Positions 31,199 to 39,804 of a stretch of 64,000 bases of DNA are shown here, in pieces (the first letter of the stretch is position 1; each line of letters opens with the position of its first letter). This DNA comes from Guptibacillus algicola (lineage in GTDB: Bacteria; Bacillota; Bacilli; Bacillales; Guptibacillaceae). The translations under genes and the position numbers were made by a program. Under the pieces are notes generated by a model, which searched no databases, had not been told where the DNA came from, and worked only from the letters and a program-made list of their open reading frames with translations. Location of the stretch: the NCBI RefSeq assembly GCF_020171805.1, contig NZ_JAIVAF010000005.1:186001-250000 (forward strand), written 5' to 3'.

Positions 31199-32464
31199 AT
31201 GGCAGTAAATTTATCTGAATTAGAACAAATGAATTTAAAAGAACTGTATGAACAGGCAAGAAAATACAAAGTCTCCTATTACAGTAAATTAAACAAAAGA
31301 GAGCTTGTCTTTGCAATTCTTAAAGCACAGGCGGAACAGTCCGGTCTCCTGTTCATGGAAGGAATTCTTGAAATCATTTCTTCTGAAGGATTTGGCTTCT
31401 TACGTCCGATCAATTATTCACCAAGTGCTGAAGATATTTATATATCAGCTTCTCAAATTCGAAGATTCGACCTTAGAAACGGTGATCGCGTATCCGGTAA
31501 GGTACGTCCTCCGAAAGAAAATGAACGATACTATGGCCTTCTCCATGTAGCAGCAGTAAATGGAGATGACCCTGATTCTTCGAAGGAACGCGTTCATTTC
31601 CCTGCGTTAACGCCTCTCTATCCAGAGAAGCGCATGGAATTTGAAAACAAGCCGAATAACCTTTCGACTCGTATCATCGACATGATCGCTCCTGTAGGAT
31701 ATGGCCAACGTGGCTTGATCGTCGCGCCACCGAAGGCAGGTAAAACGATGCTGTTAAAAGAAATCGCGAACAGCATCACAACCAATCATCCTGATACAGA
31801 ACTAATCGTGCTTCTTATCGATGAGCGTCCTGAGGAAGTTACAGATATCGAACGTTCGGTTGATGGCGATGTTGTGCATTCAACGTTTGATGAAACGCCT
31901 GATAACCACATTAAAGTAGCCGAGCTCGTTCTTGAGCGTGCGATGCGTCTTGTCGAACACAAGAAAGACGTTGTCATTCTTCTCGATAGTATTACTCGTC
32001 TAGCTCGTGCTTATAACCTTGTTATTCCACCGAGTGGCCGTACGCTTTCAGGTGGTATCGATCCTGCCGCTTTCCATAGACCTAAGCGTTTCTTTGGTGC
32101 TGCGCGTAACATCGAAGAAGGTGGAAGCCTTACGATCCTAGCGACAGCTCTTGTAGAAACCGGTTCTCGTATGGATGACGTCATCTATGAAGAATTTAAA
32201 GGAACAGGTAACATGGAGCTTCACCTTGATCGTCGTCTTGCTGAAAGACGTGTATTCCCAGCGATCGATATCCGTCGTTCTGGTACACGTAAAGAAGAAC
32301 TCCTTCTTCCAAAAGAACAGCTTGAAATGCTTTGGACAATTCGAAAAAGCATGGACGACTCGTATGAATTTGTCGATAACTTCTTGAAGAGACTAAGAAA
32401 GACAAAAACAAACGAAGAAATGTTCAACCTGTTTGAGAAAGAGAAAAGCGGAGCAGGGCGATAA
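31199..32464 (+). CDS. rho: Transcription termination factor Rho
   Basis: Hexameric RNA helicase that ends transcription at C-rich untranslated RNA. The 421-residue protein has the Rho N domain ([29 protein letters not shown]), the cold-shock-like RNA-binding domain (EGFGFLRP), the ATPase core with Walker [14 protein letters not shown] near 180, and the Q/R-loop segments. GGTG precedes ATG 31199. The last codons (KSGAGR, stop) read through AAAAGCGGA, the border of the 120-bp repeat, so a repeat fragment forms the C terminus. The core ends normally just before. Confidence 0.97.
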   Translation: MAVNLSELEQMNLKELYEQARKYKVSYYSKLNKRELVFAILKAQAEQSGLLFMEGILEIISSEGFGFLRPINYSPSAEDIYISASQIRRFDLRNGDRVSGKVRPPKENERYYGLLHVAAVNGDDPDSSKERVHFPALTPLYPEKRMEFENKPNNLSTRIIDMIAPVGYGQRGLIVAPPKAGKTMLLKEIANSITTNHPDTELIVLLIDERPEEVTDIERSVDGDVVHSTFDETPDNHIKVAELVLERAMRLVEHKKDVVILLDSITRLARAYNLVIPPSGRTLSGGIDPAAFHRPKRFFGAARNIEEGGSLTILATALVETGSRMDDVIYEEFKGTGNMELHLDRRLAERRVFPAIDIRRSGTRKEELLLPKEQLEMLWTIRKSMDDSYEFVDNFLKRLRKTKTNEEMFNLFEKEKSGAGR

Positions 32465-32885
32465 GTTGAGAAAAGCGGAGCGGGCCCGTTAAAATCCGTA
32501 GTTCGTTGGAGCCCGTGAGGATGAGACGTTTTTTGTCTCACCCGAATGGGCGAAACGAGCGGAGGATTTGGCCCGTGCAGCTAGCCCAGAAAAGCGGAGT
32601 GGGCCGTTTAGACCTGAAAAGCGAAACGAGCCCGTTTAAATCCGCAGGTCGTTGGAGCCCGCGAGGATGAGACGTTTTTTGTCTCACCCGAGGGGGTGAA
32701 ACGGCCGAAGGATTTGGCTTGTGTAGCTGGACTTCGACAGGCGGTGGAAGCTTTTCAAGGGAACGCGATTTGTGTGTTCAATTGAAAAGGTGAAGCGACT
32801 CAAGGGTCTGGCCCGTACAGCTAGCCCAGAAAAGCGGAAGGGGGCCGTAAAGCCCCGACAAGCACTGAGCTTCTCGCTAGTCGAC
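32444..32885 (+). repeat. Cluster of structured 120-bp repeats after rho, including fragments
   Basis: AAAAGCGG/AAAAGCGA borders are at 32444 (27-base fragment overlapping the rho end), 32471 (full unit), 32590 (27-base fragment), 32617 (near-full unit) and 32830 (truncated). A further unit without its 5' border runs about 32729-32829. Two units carry the TGAGAC/GTCTCA core and one the GAACGC/GTGTTC core. Both short fragments stop after about 27 bases, just before the hairpin, suggesting a preferred break point. Confidence 0.9.
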
Positions 32886-32912
32886 AACTGAAAAAGACTT
32901 TTTCATGACCAA

Positions 32913-32941
32913 TTGCATTGTGTTATTCTCCCTGCTATAAT
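32913..32941 (+). promoter_or_regulatory. rpmE promoter
   Basis: TTGCAT (32913-32918), 17 bases, TATAAT (32936-32941), with TG-C before the -10. It lies just after the repeat cluster and about 90 bases before rpmE. Confidence 0.85.
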
Positions 32942-33032
32942 ACGTCTGTATGTGCAGAAATCGTCAGCTTAGCTTTTCGGTTTTTAGATAACTCTGTTTC
33001 CTAAGGAATCAGGGCGGAAGGAGATGACATTC

Positions 33033-33239
33033 ATGAAACAAGCAATTCATCCAGGTTATGAAAAAGTAACGGTTAAGTGTGCTTGCGGTAACGAATTCGA
33101 AACTGGTTCTACAAAACATGACGGGGTAAACATTGAGGTCTGCTCAGAGTGCCACCCGTTCTACACTGGTCGTCAGAAGTTTACTGACGTTGGTGGACGC
33201 GTAGATAAGTTTAGAAAAAAATACAACCTCAACGGTTAA
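33033..33239 (+). CDS. rpmE: 50S ribosomal protein L31, zinc-binding form
   Basis: A 68-residue large-subunit protein bridging the two ribosomal subunits. Four cysteines at 16, 18, 37 and 40 (CAC and CSEC) form the zinc site, so this is the zinc-containing RpmE rather than the zinc-free YtiA type used in zinc shortage. ATG 33033 lies 9 bases after AAGGAG; the ATG at 33024 abuts the site and is unlikely. Own promoter and terminator flank it. Confidence 0.97.
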   Translation: MKQAIHPGYEKVTVKCACGNEFETGSTKHDGVNIEVCSECHPFYTGRQKFTDVGGRVDKFRKKYNLNG

Positions 33240-33247
33240 TAATAAGA

Positions 33248-33279
33248 ACAGGCAAGTATTCTTCTTGCCTGTTTTTTTA
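33248..33279 (+). terminator. Terminator of rpmE
   Basis: ACAGGCAAG and CTTGCCTGT form a 9-bp stem followed by seven T. Confidence 0.92.
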
Positions 33280-33370
33280 ACACTTTAAGGAGTGTAACAC
33301 CTTCATTAGGGGAATATAGATAACAAAAGACAGTGTCTTTTCGGGATAGGGAGAAAGGAGAAGCGGTTGC

Positions 33371-33988
33371 ATGCATGTCATGAAACACAACGGCTGGATT
33401 GAGGTCATTTGCGGTAGCATGTTTTCTGGGAAATCAGAAGAATTGATCCGCCGTGTAAGAAGAGCAACTTATGCGAAACAGAAAGTTCAAGTCTTCAAAC
33501 CAAAAGTTGATAACAGATATAGTGAAGAATCCGTTGTGTCTCATAATGGCACGTCGGTTATTGCTGTGCCGGTAAACGACTCAACTGCGATACTTGATCG
33601 TGTCGATGAAGATACAGATATGGTCGCGATCGACGAAGTGCAGTTTTTCGATGATGGAATTGTGGAAGTTGCCCAGCAGCTTGCTGATGAAGGCGTACGC
33701 GTCATCGCAGCAGGTCTTGACCAGGATTTCCGTGGTAAAGCATTTGGACAGGTTCCAGAGCTTCTCACAGTAGCTGAGTCCGTTACAAAGCTTCAAGCTA
33801 TTTGCGTTGTCTGCGGATCACCAGCAAGCAGAACACAACGCCTAATCGACGGCAAGCCGGCTCACTACGATGATCCAATCATCCTAGTCGGTGCCTCAGA
33901 ATCATACGAACCACGCTGTCGCCACTGCCACAAGGTACCAGGCAAACCGACCGCGAGAGATTTACAGCAGGAAGAAGTATCAAGATAG
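33371..33988 (+). CDS. tdk: Thymidine kinase
   Basis: Salvage phosphorylation of thymidine with ATP. The 205-residue type II kinase has the P-loop [14 protein letters not shown], the DEVQFFD Walker B with the catalytic Glu, and two zinc Cys pairs (CVVCG and CRHCH). ATG 33371 lies 10 bases after AAGGAG; an in-frame ATG three codons later is further off. As in B. subtilis, it follows rpmE and precedes prfA, here separated from prfA by a lipoprotein gene and cdr. Confidence 0.96.
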   Translation: MHVMKHNGWIEVICGSMFSGKSEELIRRVRRATYAKQKVQVFKPKVDNRYSEESVVSHNGTSVIAVPVNDSTAILDRVDEDTDMVAIDEVQFFDDGIVEVAQQLADEGVRVIAAGLDQDFRGKAFGQVPELLTVAESVTKLQAICVVCGSPASRTQRLIDGKPAHYDDPIILVGASESYEPRCRHCHKVPGKPTARDLQQEEVSR

Positions 33989-34003
33989 AGATGCGAATGA
34001 CAA

Positions 34004-34026
34004 AACCTGGGAAACCGGGTTTTTTT
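34004..34026 (+). terminator. Terminator of tdk
   Basis: AACCTGG-GAAA-CCGGGTT (one T-G pair) followed by a run of T. The repeat cluster starts seven bases later. Confidence 0.85.
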
Positions 34027-34032
34027 AGTTAG

Positions 34033-34293
34033 AAAAGCGGAAGCATCCGCTTAGACCCGAAGGCGGTGGAAGCTTTTCAAATGAACACGATTTGTGTGTT
34101 CAATTGAAAAGGTGAAGCGCCTCGAGGGTCTGGATGCTGCAGCTAGCCCAAGAAAAGCGGAAGTGAGCGTTTAGAAACGGATATATTGGAACTCTCGAAA
34201 AGGAACACGATTTTTGTGTTCCATTGAGAGAGTGAAATATAGGAGTTTCTGCGAACTGCAGCTGGCCCGAGAAAAGCGGAAGAGAGCTGTGCC
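34033..34293 (+). repeat. Two structured 120-bp repeats and a fragment after tdk
   Basis: Units start at 34033 (120 bp) and 34153 (119 bp); a third border at 34272 is followed by only about 20 bases of unit. The first has the CTTTTCAA/TTGAAAAG hairpin and the second the ACTCTC/GAGAGT hairpin with AGAAAC/GTTTCT outer pairing, the same two subtypes and order as the first two units at 15681. Confidence 0.92.
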
Positions 34294-34320
34294 GTAAATT
34301 GATAATTACTCTAATTAGCT

Positions 34321-34426
34321 AATAAAAACCAATAATAGACAATATAATTAGTTTTTGTACAATAAACCTCGATTTTGGCTAATAAACCTTCATTTTAGAC
34401 AATAACGCAATAAATTGGACATTAAA
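34321..34426 (+). repeat. Second 20-bp ladder of AATAAA motifs
   Basis: AATAAA-like boxes fall at 34321, 34341 (AATATA), 34361, 34381, 34401 (AATAAC) and 34421 (ATTAAA), again exactly 20 bp apart. The preceding bases are GCT, GAC, TAC, GCT, GAC and GAC. Position (directly after a 120-bp repeat cluster) and spacing match the ladder at 16329. From there to 34529 only the next gene's ribosome site is recognisable. Confidence 0.75.
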
Positions 34427-34529
34427 CTGCCCTCACACCTCAGGCAAGCAATCAAACCCCTCAACTAACATAATTTAACTGCTTTACAGATCAATAAAGT
34501 CGGACACCTTAAGAACAGGAGGTGTTTAG

Positions 34530-34907
34530 ATGATGAAAGTTAGCGCTGTTTTACTTGCGTCACTCGTGCTTTTTGCCTCAGGTTGTTCACCACTTAAGCC
34601 ACCTGAATCGAATGGAGCAGCAGGAGAGGGGCAACAATTGAACACGGATATCAACTTGAATCCAAACTCTTACCGAAACATGGGTGTAGAGAAGCCGACG
34701 ATCAGTGATGATCAGAACAAGATTCGTGAAGTGGTGGAAGCAGAGGGGCTCGATGCGGGTGCTGTTTCAATCAATGGAAATCATGTGTGGGTCAATGTGA
34801 AGTTTGAATCAGTAGAAGCGATGGATTTAAATGAACAACGAAAACGTCTGGCTAAAAAGATATATCAAGCTGTTCCAAGATACAAAGTCCACGTAAGAGC
34901 AAAATAA
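34530..34907 (+). CDS. Small lipoprotein of unknown function
   Basis: A 125-residue exported lipoprotein. A short charged start and hydrophobic stretch (VSAVLLASLVLFASGC) end in a lipobox with Cys near residue 19. An Asn/Pro-rich linker and a small C-terminal alpha-beta domain follow, with IREVVEAEGLDAGAVSING and a basic end (RYKVHVRAK). The domain recalls the sporulation lipoproteins YhcN/YlaJ, which would fit a spore former, but the match is weak and I do not assign a function. AGGAGGTG precedes ATG 34530. Confidence 0.75.
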   Translation: MMKVSAVLLASLVLFASGCSPLKPPESNGAAGEGQQLNTDINLNPNSYRNMGVEKPTISDDQNKIREVVEAEGLDAGAVSINGNHVWVNVKFESVEAMDLNEQRKRLAKKIYQAVPRYKVHVRAK

Positions 34908-34944
34908 AAACCCTCTCCCACATAAACGGGAGAGGGTCTATTTT
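34908..34944. terminator. Terminator between the lipoprotein gene and cdr
   Basis: ACCCTCTCCC and GGGAGAGGGT form a perfect 10-bp stem (8-base loop) with A run on the left and CTATTTT on the right, usable from both sides. Confidence 0.85.
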
Positions 34945-34945
34945 G

Positions 34946-36280
34946 TTAATGCTGTGCTCGTCGTGCTCCTTGTTGAAGAGGATCCCATACACTGTTGTAT
35001 GGAGGAGCGTAAGCGAGGTCAAGGTCTTCGATATCATGAAGCGTCATCTGATGGAAGAGGGCAGTTGCGAGCACATCGACGCGTTTGTCGACTCCGTGCT
35101 TTCCGATGAACTGTCCTCCCAATATGCGCTCATTATCATCTCGATAGATGAGTTTTACATTTAGCTCACGCGCATCAGGATAATACCCTGCGATATCTGT
35201 TGCTTGAGTAGAGCAGCTAGTGAACGGTAAATTTAAATCCTCTGCTTCTTTCGATGATAATCCTGTTCGACCTAGCGTTAGTTCAAAGAATTTGATCACT
35301 GAGGTCCCGACGATTCCTTTGAACGTGTTCGGATGTCCTATTATATTGAGTCCAGCGATACGACCTTGCTTATTCGCTGTCGTACCTAGTGGAATGAAGT
35401 CATCGCGTTCTTTTACGCGGTGATAATGTGTCGCGCAATCTCCCGCAGCATAAATATCTTCGATGCTTGTTTCCATGTAGCGGTTCACTTGGATGGCGTC
35501 ATTTTCAGCAGTATGAAGGCCGCACTCTTGAGCGAACTCTGTGTTAGGTTTGACTCCAACTGAGACGAGAACGAGGTCAGCATCATACTCGCCTTGATCC
35601 GTAACGATTTTTTTGACCCGGGAATCACCTTTTAGTTCTTTCACGGCCTCGTTTGTGTGTACAGCCACGTTATTACGCTCTGCTTCTTCGTGAATGTGCT
35701 CTGCCATGTCTTCATCAAATATTCCGCCTAAGTATGGACCTAATTCGATGATGCGCACTTCTTTTCCTATTTCTCGAAATGCTTCTGCCATTTCGAGTCC
35801 GATATAACCACCACCTATGATGGCGACATTTTTTATCGATTCAGTTGTATCTTCCATTACTTTCTCTGCATCAGGGATCGTCTTCAGAGTATGTACACCG
35901 TCAAGGTCGATACCTTCCCAGTTTGGTTTTACTGGACGTACTCCAGTTGCAATCAATAATTTATCATAGCTTTCAGAAAAGCTCTCGCCGGTTTGAAGGT
36001 TTTTCCCCTTCACGATTTTGTTTTCGCTATCGACTTCTGTTGCCTCGTGATACACTCTTGCGTCGATACCATATTTTTCACGGAACGTTTCAACACTCCT
36101 GGCGATCAGGTTTTCAGTCGATTCTATTTTTCCGCTGATCACGTAAGGTAGTCCGCACTGGCCGTAGGAATAAATATTTCCTTTTTCAAGTGTCACCACT
36201 TCCGCATCTTCATCATTTCTCACGACTTGCATCGCAGCACTCATTCCTGCTGCGTCTCCACCGATAATAACAACTTTCAT
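34946..36280 (-). CDS. cdr: Coenzyme A-disulfide reductase
   Basis: NAD(P)H-dependent flavoenzyme reducing CoA disulfide, part of thiol redox balance in Bacillaceae and staphylococci. The 444-residue protein has the FAD-binding [10 protein letters not shown], the single active Cys in YGQCGLPYV (residue 42), ATGVRP, the NAD-binding [13 protein letters not shown] and the AAGDCA FAD block. Length equals the B. anthracis-type enzyme. ATG 36280 follows GAGAGGAG; the earlier in-frame ATG overlaps the site. It lies alone on the minus strand, divergent from prfA. Confidence 0.92.
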   Translation of the reverse strand: MKVVIIGGDAAGMSAAMQVVRNDEDAEVVTLEKGNIYSYGQCGLPYVISGKIESTENLIARSVETFREKYGIDARVYHEATEVDSENKIVKGKNLQTGESFSESYDKLLIATGVRPVKPNWEGIDLDGVHTLKTIPDAEKVMEDTTESIKNVAIIGGGYIGLEMAEAFREIGKEVRIIELGPYLGGIFDEDMAEHIHEEAERNNVAVHTNEAVKELKGDSRVKKIVTDQGEYDADLVLVSVGVKPNTEFAQECGLHTAENDAIQVNRYMETSIEDIYAAGDCATHYHRVKERDDFIPLGTTANKQGRIAGLNIIGHPNTFKGIVGTSVIKFFELTLGRTGLSSKEAEDLNLPFTSCSTQATDIAGYYPDARELNVKLIYRDDNERILGGQFIGKHGVDKRVDVLATALFHQMTLHDIEDLDLAYAPPYNSVWDPLQQGARRAQH

Positions 36281-36421
36281 GGAAACAACTCCTCTCATAT
36301 TAAAAATGGCTCTAGTTAGTTTACCCTATTTATAGAAAGTTCAAGCTATTTTTGCTTTTGACGGGCTATTTATCCTATACTATAATTAGAATGTTATGCA
36401 ACGAAAACGAGGTGAAAGATC

Positions 36422-37492
36422 TTGTTAGAACGGTTAGAAGCAGTAGAAGAACGTTATGACAAATTAAATGGGTTATTGAGTGACCCTGAAGTAATCAACG
36501 ATACGAAGAAGTTACGTGAATATTCGAAGGAACAATCAAGTCTTGAGGAAACGGTACAGGTGTATCGTGAGTATAAGGAAGTGCTCCAAGGAATCAAAGA
36601 CGCAAAAGCGATGCTTGAAGAAGAGAAAGATTCCGAAATGCGTGAAATGGTGAAGGCTGAAATAGCTGAACTGACGCCACAGGAAGATGAGCTCGCTGAA
36701 AGACTTCGAATTCTTCTTCTACCTAAGGATCCAAACGATGATAAGAACGTTATCATCGAAGTTCGTGGAGCTGCTGGTGGAGACGAAGCGGCATTGTTCG
36801 CAGGTGATCTCTACCGCATGTATAGCCGCTATGCGGAAGCGCAAGGATGGAAGTCTGAAGTGATCGAAGCTAGTTACACTGAGTTAGGCGGATTCAAGGA
36901 AATCATTTTCATGGTTAATGGTGAAGGTGCTTATTCCAAGATGAAGTACGAAAACGGTGCTCACCGTGTTCAACGTGTCCCATCTACTGAATCGGGTGGA
37001 CGTATCCACACGTCTACTGCGACTGTTGCGGTTCTACCGGAAGCAGAAGAAGTAGAAGTTGATATTCATGAGAAAGATATTCGAGTGGATACCTTTACTT
37101 CAAGTGGACCAGGTGGACAAAGTGTTAATACGACGATGTCAGCTGTTCGTTTAACACATGAACCTACAGGCGTCGTTGTATCATGTCAGGATGAGAAGTC
37201 ACAGATCAAGAACAAAGAGAAAGCTATGAAAGTTCTTAGAGCTCGTGTGTACGATAAATTCCAACAGGAAGCTCAAAAAGAGTACGATGAAAATCGTAAA
37301 TCAGCAGTAGGTACTGGTGATCGTTCTGAGCGAATCCGTACGTATAACTTCCCTCAAAACAGAGTAACTGACCACCGTATCAACTTAACGATTCAGAAGC
37401 TTGATCAAATTCTTCAAGGTAAGATGGATGAATTTATCGATGCATTGATTACGGAAGAACAAACTCGCTTGATGGCTGAAGCTGGAGAGTGA
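36422..37492 (+). CDS. prfA: Peptide chain release factor 1
   Basis: Class I release factor for UAA and UAG stop codons. The 356-residue protein has the codon-recognition domain and the catalytic GGQ in [12 protein letters not shown] near residue 230, the Gln being the substrate of PrmC. TTG 36422 follows GAGGTG and starts [12 protein letters not shown], matching the family length. Four bases after its stop prmC begins, so enzyme and substrate are co-expressed. Confidence 0.97.
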   Translation: MLERLEAVEERYDKLNGLLSDPEVINDTKKLREYSKEQSSLEETVQVYREYKEVLQGIKDAKAMLEEEKDSEMREMVKAEIAELTPQEDELAERLRILLLPKDPNDDKNVIIEVRGAAGGDEAALFAGDLYRMYSRYAEAQGWKSEVIEASYTELGGFKEIIFMVNGEGAYSKMKYENGAHRVQRVPSTESGGRIHTSTATVAVLPEAEEVEVDIHEKDIRVDTFTSSGPGGQSVNTTMSAVRLTHEPTGVVVSCQDEKSQIKNKEKAMKVLRARVYDKFQQEAQKEYDENRKSAVGTGDRSERIRTYNFPQNRVTDHRINLTIQKLDQILQGKMDEFIDALITEEQTRLMAEAGE

Positions 37493-37496
37493 CTTT

Positions 37497-38336
37497 ATGA
37501 AGACAGTATTTGAAGCCCTTACCTGGGCTTCTTCTTTTTTAGAAGAGCATGGACGAGAGGCATCTTCAGCAGAATGGTTAATAAAGCAGGAACTGAACGT
37601 CTCAAGAACAGAATTACTGCTCAAGATGAGAGAAGAAATGCCTGATTTTGAAAGCTTCGAAAAGAAAATAAGAATTCATGCTACTGGAGTTCCTATTCAA
37701 CATCTTGTTGAGCGCGAGGATTTTTATGGGCGGACGTTTCGTGTGAATAAGCATGTATTAGTTCCTAGACCTGAAACGGAGGAGCTAGTAGAAGGCATTA
37801 TGTCTCGTGCAAGAACCTTATTTCGTGACAAACCCTCTATCGCTGATATCGGTACAGGGAGCGGTGCAATTGCGATCAGCTTAGCGCTTGAGCTTCAGCA
37901 GTCTGTTACAGCGGTTGATATTTCTCGAGATGCGCTAGATATTGCGAAAGAAAACGCTGATAGCCTTCACGCACCTGTGTCATTTCTGCATGGTGATTTA
38001 TTAGAACCGCTGAAAGGTAAGAAGTTCGATATCATCGTATCTAATCCACCGTATATTTCTGAAGAGGATTATCAAGAATTAGATTCACTCGTAAGGGATC
38101 ACGAGCCGATTCTTGCTCTTGTAGGTGGAAAAGATGGATATGATTTATATCGTCGTCTTGCAAACGACTTACCTGACGTTATTTCAAGTCCAGGATTGAT
38201 CGGTCTTGAGGTGGGTGAAAAGCAAGCGAGAACAGTTGCTGAACTGTTGCGTGCTTCTTTTGGAGAGACCATCGAAGTGGAAGTTGTAAAAGATATAAGC
38301 GGCAAAGAACGTATGGTGTTTGGCGTAATAAAATAG
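37497..38336 (+). CDS. prmC: Release factor glutamine methyltransferase
   Basis: Methylates the GGQ glutamine of release factors. The 279-residue protein has an N-terminal helical domain, the SAM-binding DIGTGSGAIAISLA and the substrate-binding NPPY in SNPPYISEEDY (near 182). ATG 37497 lies four bases after the prfA stop. The stop codon is immediately followed by the nested hairpin element that reaches into the spoIIR ribosome site. Confidence 0.95.
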   Translation: MKTVFEALTWASSFLEEHGREASSAEWLIKQELNVSRTELLLKMREEMPDFESFEKKIRIHATGVPIQHLVEREDFYGRTFRVNKHVLVPRPETEELVEGIMSRARTLFRDKPSIADIGTGSGAIAISLALELQQSVTAVDISRDALDIAKENADSLHAPVSFLHGDLLEPLKGKKFDIIVSNPPYISEEDYQELDSLVRDHEPILALVGGKDGYDLYRRLANDLPDVISSPGLIGLEVGEKQARTVAELLRASFGETIEVEVVKDISGKERMVFGVIK

Positions 38337-38423
38337 CCCCGTCGAAACGGCTCGCATTCTGATGAAGAGTTTGATGTTTAAAACATCTTAATCTGGCCAG
38401 AATGAGAGCTAGAAGGGACGGGG
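38336..38423 (+). promoter_or_regulatory. Nested three-stem hairpin between prmC and spoIIR
   Basis: Three concentric stems fit exactly: CCCCGTC/GACGGGG (38337-38343 with 38417-38423), GCTC-G-CATTCTG/CAGAATG-A-GAGC (38350-38361 with 38398-38409) and GATGTTT/AAACATC (38373-38379 with 38381-38387). The outer right arm holds the purine-rich GGGACGGGG seven bases before the spoIIR ATG, so the structure would hide the ribosome site. No T run follows, so it is not a usual terminator. Confidence 0.78.
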
Positions 38424-38430
38424 ATACAAA

Positions 38431-39048
38431 ATGAAACAAAGCGGACTTATAAATCTATTAATCTCAATTTTTATTCTTGTATCAAGTCTTCAAGGGTCAG
38501 AAAGTAGTCTAGCATCTGAGCAGCAGATCATTCCAGACGAAGCGATTCGTCTTCGTATATTAGCTAACAGTAACAGCGACGATGATCAAATCGTGAAACG
38601 CCGCATCCGTGATGAAGTGAACGAATCGATCAATACTTGGGTAGCCGACTTAACATCGATCGAAGCTTCGAGAACAGTTATTAAGGGGCATTTGAAAGAG
38701 ATCGAAGCGATTGTTAAGAAAGAGCTAGACGCGATCGGAAGTAACGAAGCGTTTAAAGTCGAGTTCGATGAAGTGGCTTTCCCTACAAAGCTTTATGGCG
38801 ATTTCGTATACCCTGCTGGAAACTATGAGGCTGTGTTGATCACGATCGGAGAAGGACTTGGGGATAACTGGTGGTGTGTTCTATTTCCACCTCTATGCTT
38901 TCTAGATTTCTCGAATGGCGATGCTGTTCAAGCGGAAACAGCTGCTCCTGACACAGAAGTGGAAGAGTCGGACGATGTTGAAGTAGAATTCTTTCTAGTA
39001 CAATTGATTGGTGATTTGATAGATTGGATAAAAGGATTGTTCGCTTAA
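38431..39048 (+). CDS. spoIIR: Stage II sporulation protein R
   Basis: Forespore-made signal protein that activates SpoIIGA, which processes pro-sigma-E in the mother cell. The 205-residue protein has an N-terminal membrane/export segment (about 5-25), the family core IPDEAIRLRILANSNS and the motif GDNWWCVLFPPLCF, then an acidic linker (about 170-185) and a short hydrophobic C terminus. ATG 38431 is seven bases from the purine-rich arm of the upstream hairpin. In B. subtilis it lies in this same chromosomal neighbourhood. Confidence 0.94.
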   Translation: MKQSGLINLLISIFILVSSLQGSESSLASEQQIIPDEAIRLRILANSNSDDDQIVKRRIRDEVNESINTWVADLTSIEASRTVIKGHLKEIEAIVKKELDAIGSNEAFKVEFDEVAFPTKLYGDFVYPAGNYEAVLITIGEGLGDNWWCVLFPPLCFLDFSNGDAVQAETAAPDTEVEESDDVEVEFFLVQLIGDLIDWIKGLFA

Positions 39049-39124
39049 GAGTTCTATTATCCTTCTTTTATGCATAAAACGTTAACATAACTACTTTTAT
39101 GCAAGGAAAAGGAGGATGATAGAT

Positions 39125-39559
39125 TTGTTTCTTGTAAGAGAGGCGACTTCCGAAGATGAAGAAACAGTGAAAAACATGGTAAGACGTTCGGGACTTGAAG
39201 TGGACTTGCTTCCTGATATAGAATCATTTTTGATTGCGGAAACAGAAGCGAAAGAATTATTTGGAGTCATTGGACTTGAGAAATATGGTCGTTCTGGACT
39301 TCTTCGTGCACTTGTATTGAATAGTGCGGAGTCCACTTCTGAAAGGTTATTGCGTTTCTTCGATCAAGTGATCGCTTATGCAAAGAAATGTAGTCTGGAC
39401 GAGCTTTATTTAACCTCAAACGAAGAATCTTTCTTCTTTCAAGTTTTTGGTTTTTCGACAATAAGTCGTGAAGAATTGTCTGTAGACATAAAACAAAATA
39501 GGTTATTCAGTGGAGATGCTTCGAATCGGGTGATTATGAGGCGCCAGTTGAACTTCTGA
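39125..39559 (+). CDS. GNAT-family N-acetyltransferase
   Basis: A 144-residue acetyltransferase-like protein with an abbreviated GNAT core: IAETEAKELFGVIGLEKYG, LLRALVLNSAESTSERLLRFF and ELYLTSNEESFFFQVFGF. The pyrophosphate loop normally reading Q/RxxGxG/A is degenerate, so activity is uncertain. TTG 39125 lies nine bases after AGGAGG; the ATG at 39116 abuts the site. It occupies the place of ywlB between spoIIR and ywlC in B. subtilis, which is also annotated as an acetyltransferase. Substrate unknown. Confidence 0.72.
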   Translation: MFLVREATSEDEETVKNMVRRSGLEVDLLPDIESFLIAETEAKELFGVIGLEKYGRSGLLRALVLNSAESTSERLLRFFDQVIAYAKKCSLDELYLTSNEESFFFQVFGFSTISREELSVDIKQNRLFSGDASNRVIMRRQLNF

Positions 39560-39576
39560 TATCACCATCAACATAT

Positions 39577-39804
39577 TTATACACAGATTGATCGTGTTTT
39601 ATCCACATTATGTGGACTAGTTTGTTTTATGACTAGAATACGTTTCTGCAAATCGTGTAGAATCCTGCTGAATAACCTCTCTTTATCCCGAAACCAATGG
39701 GTTTCTCGGTAATATGTGTATAAGAGGGTGAATAACGTGGGAGGTATCCACACAAATGTTTGGTATGTGGATGACGATGTGGATATAGAAAAAAGTTATC
39801 CACA
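39577..39804. promoter_or_regulatory. DnaA-box cluster spanning the ywlC start
   Basis: Four perfect boxes of the form TTATNCACA: 39577-39585 (+, TTATACACA), 39599-39607 (+, TTATCCACA), 39715-39723 (minus) and 39796-39804 (+). Three one-mismatch boxes lie at 39744-39752 (+), 39766-39774 (minus) and 39778-39786 (minus). Seven boxes in 228 bp is far above chance. B. subtilis has a known oriC-proximal DnaA-box cluster at ywlC, which limits replication initiation. Confidence 0.88.

Noticed and set aside
39577-39804. Replication origin
   Set aside because: Despite the DnaA boxes there is no dnaA/dnaN neighbourhood or AT-rich unwinding element; the known ywlC-type cluster explains it better.
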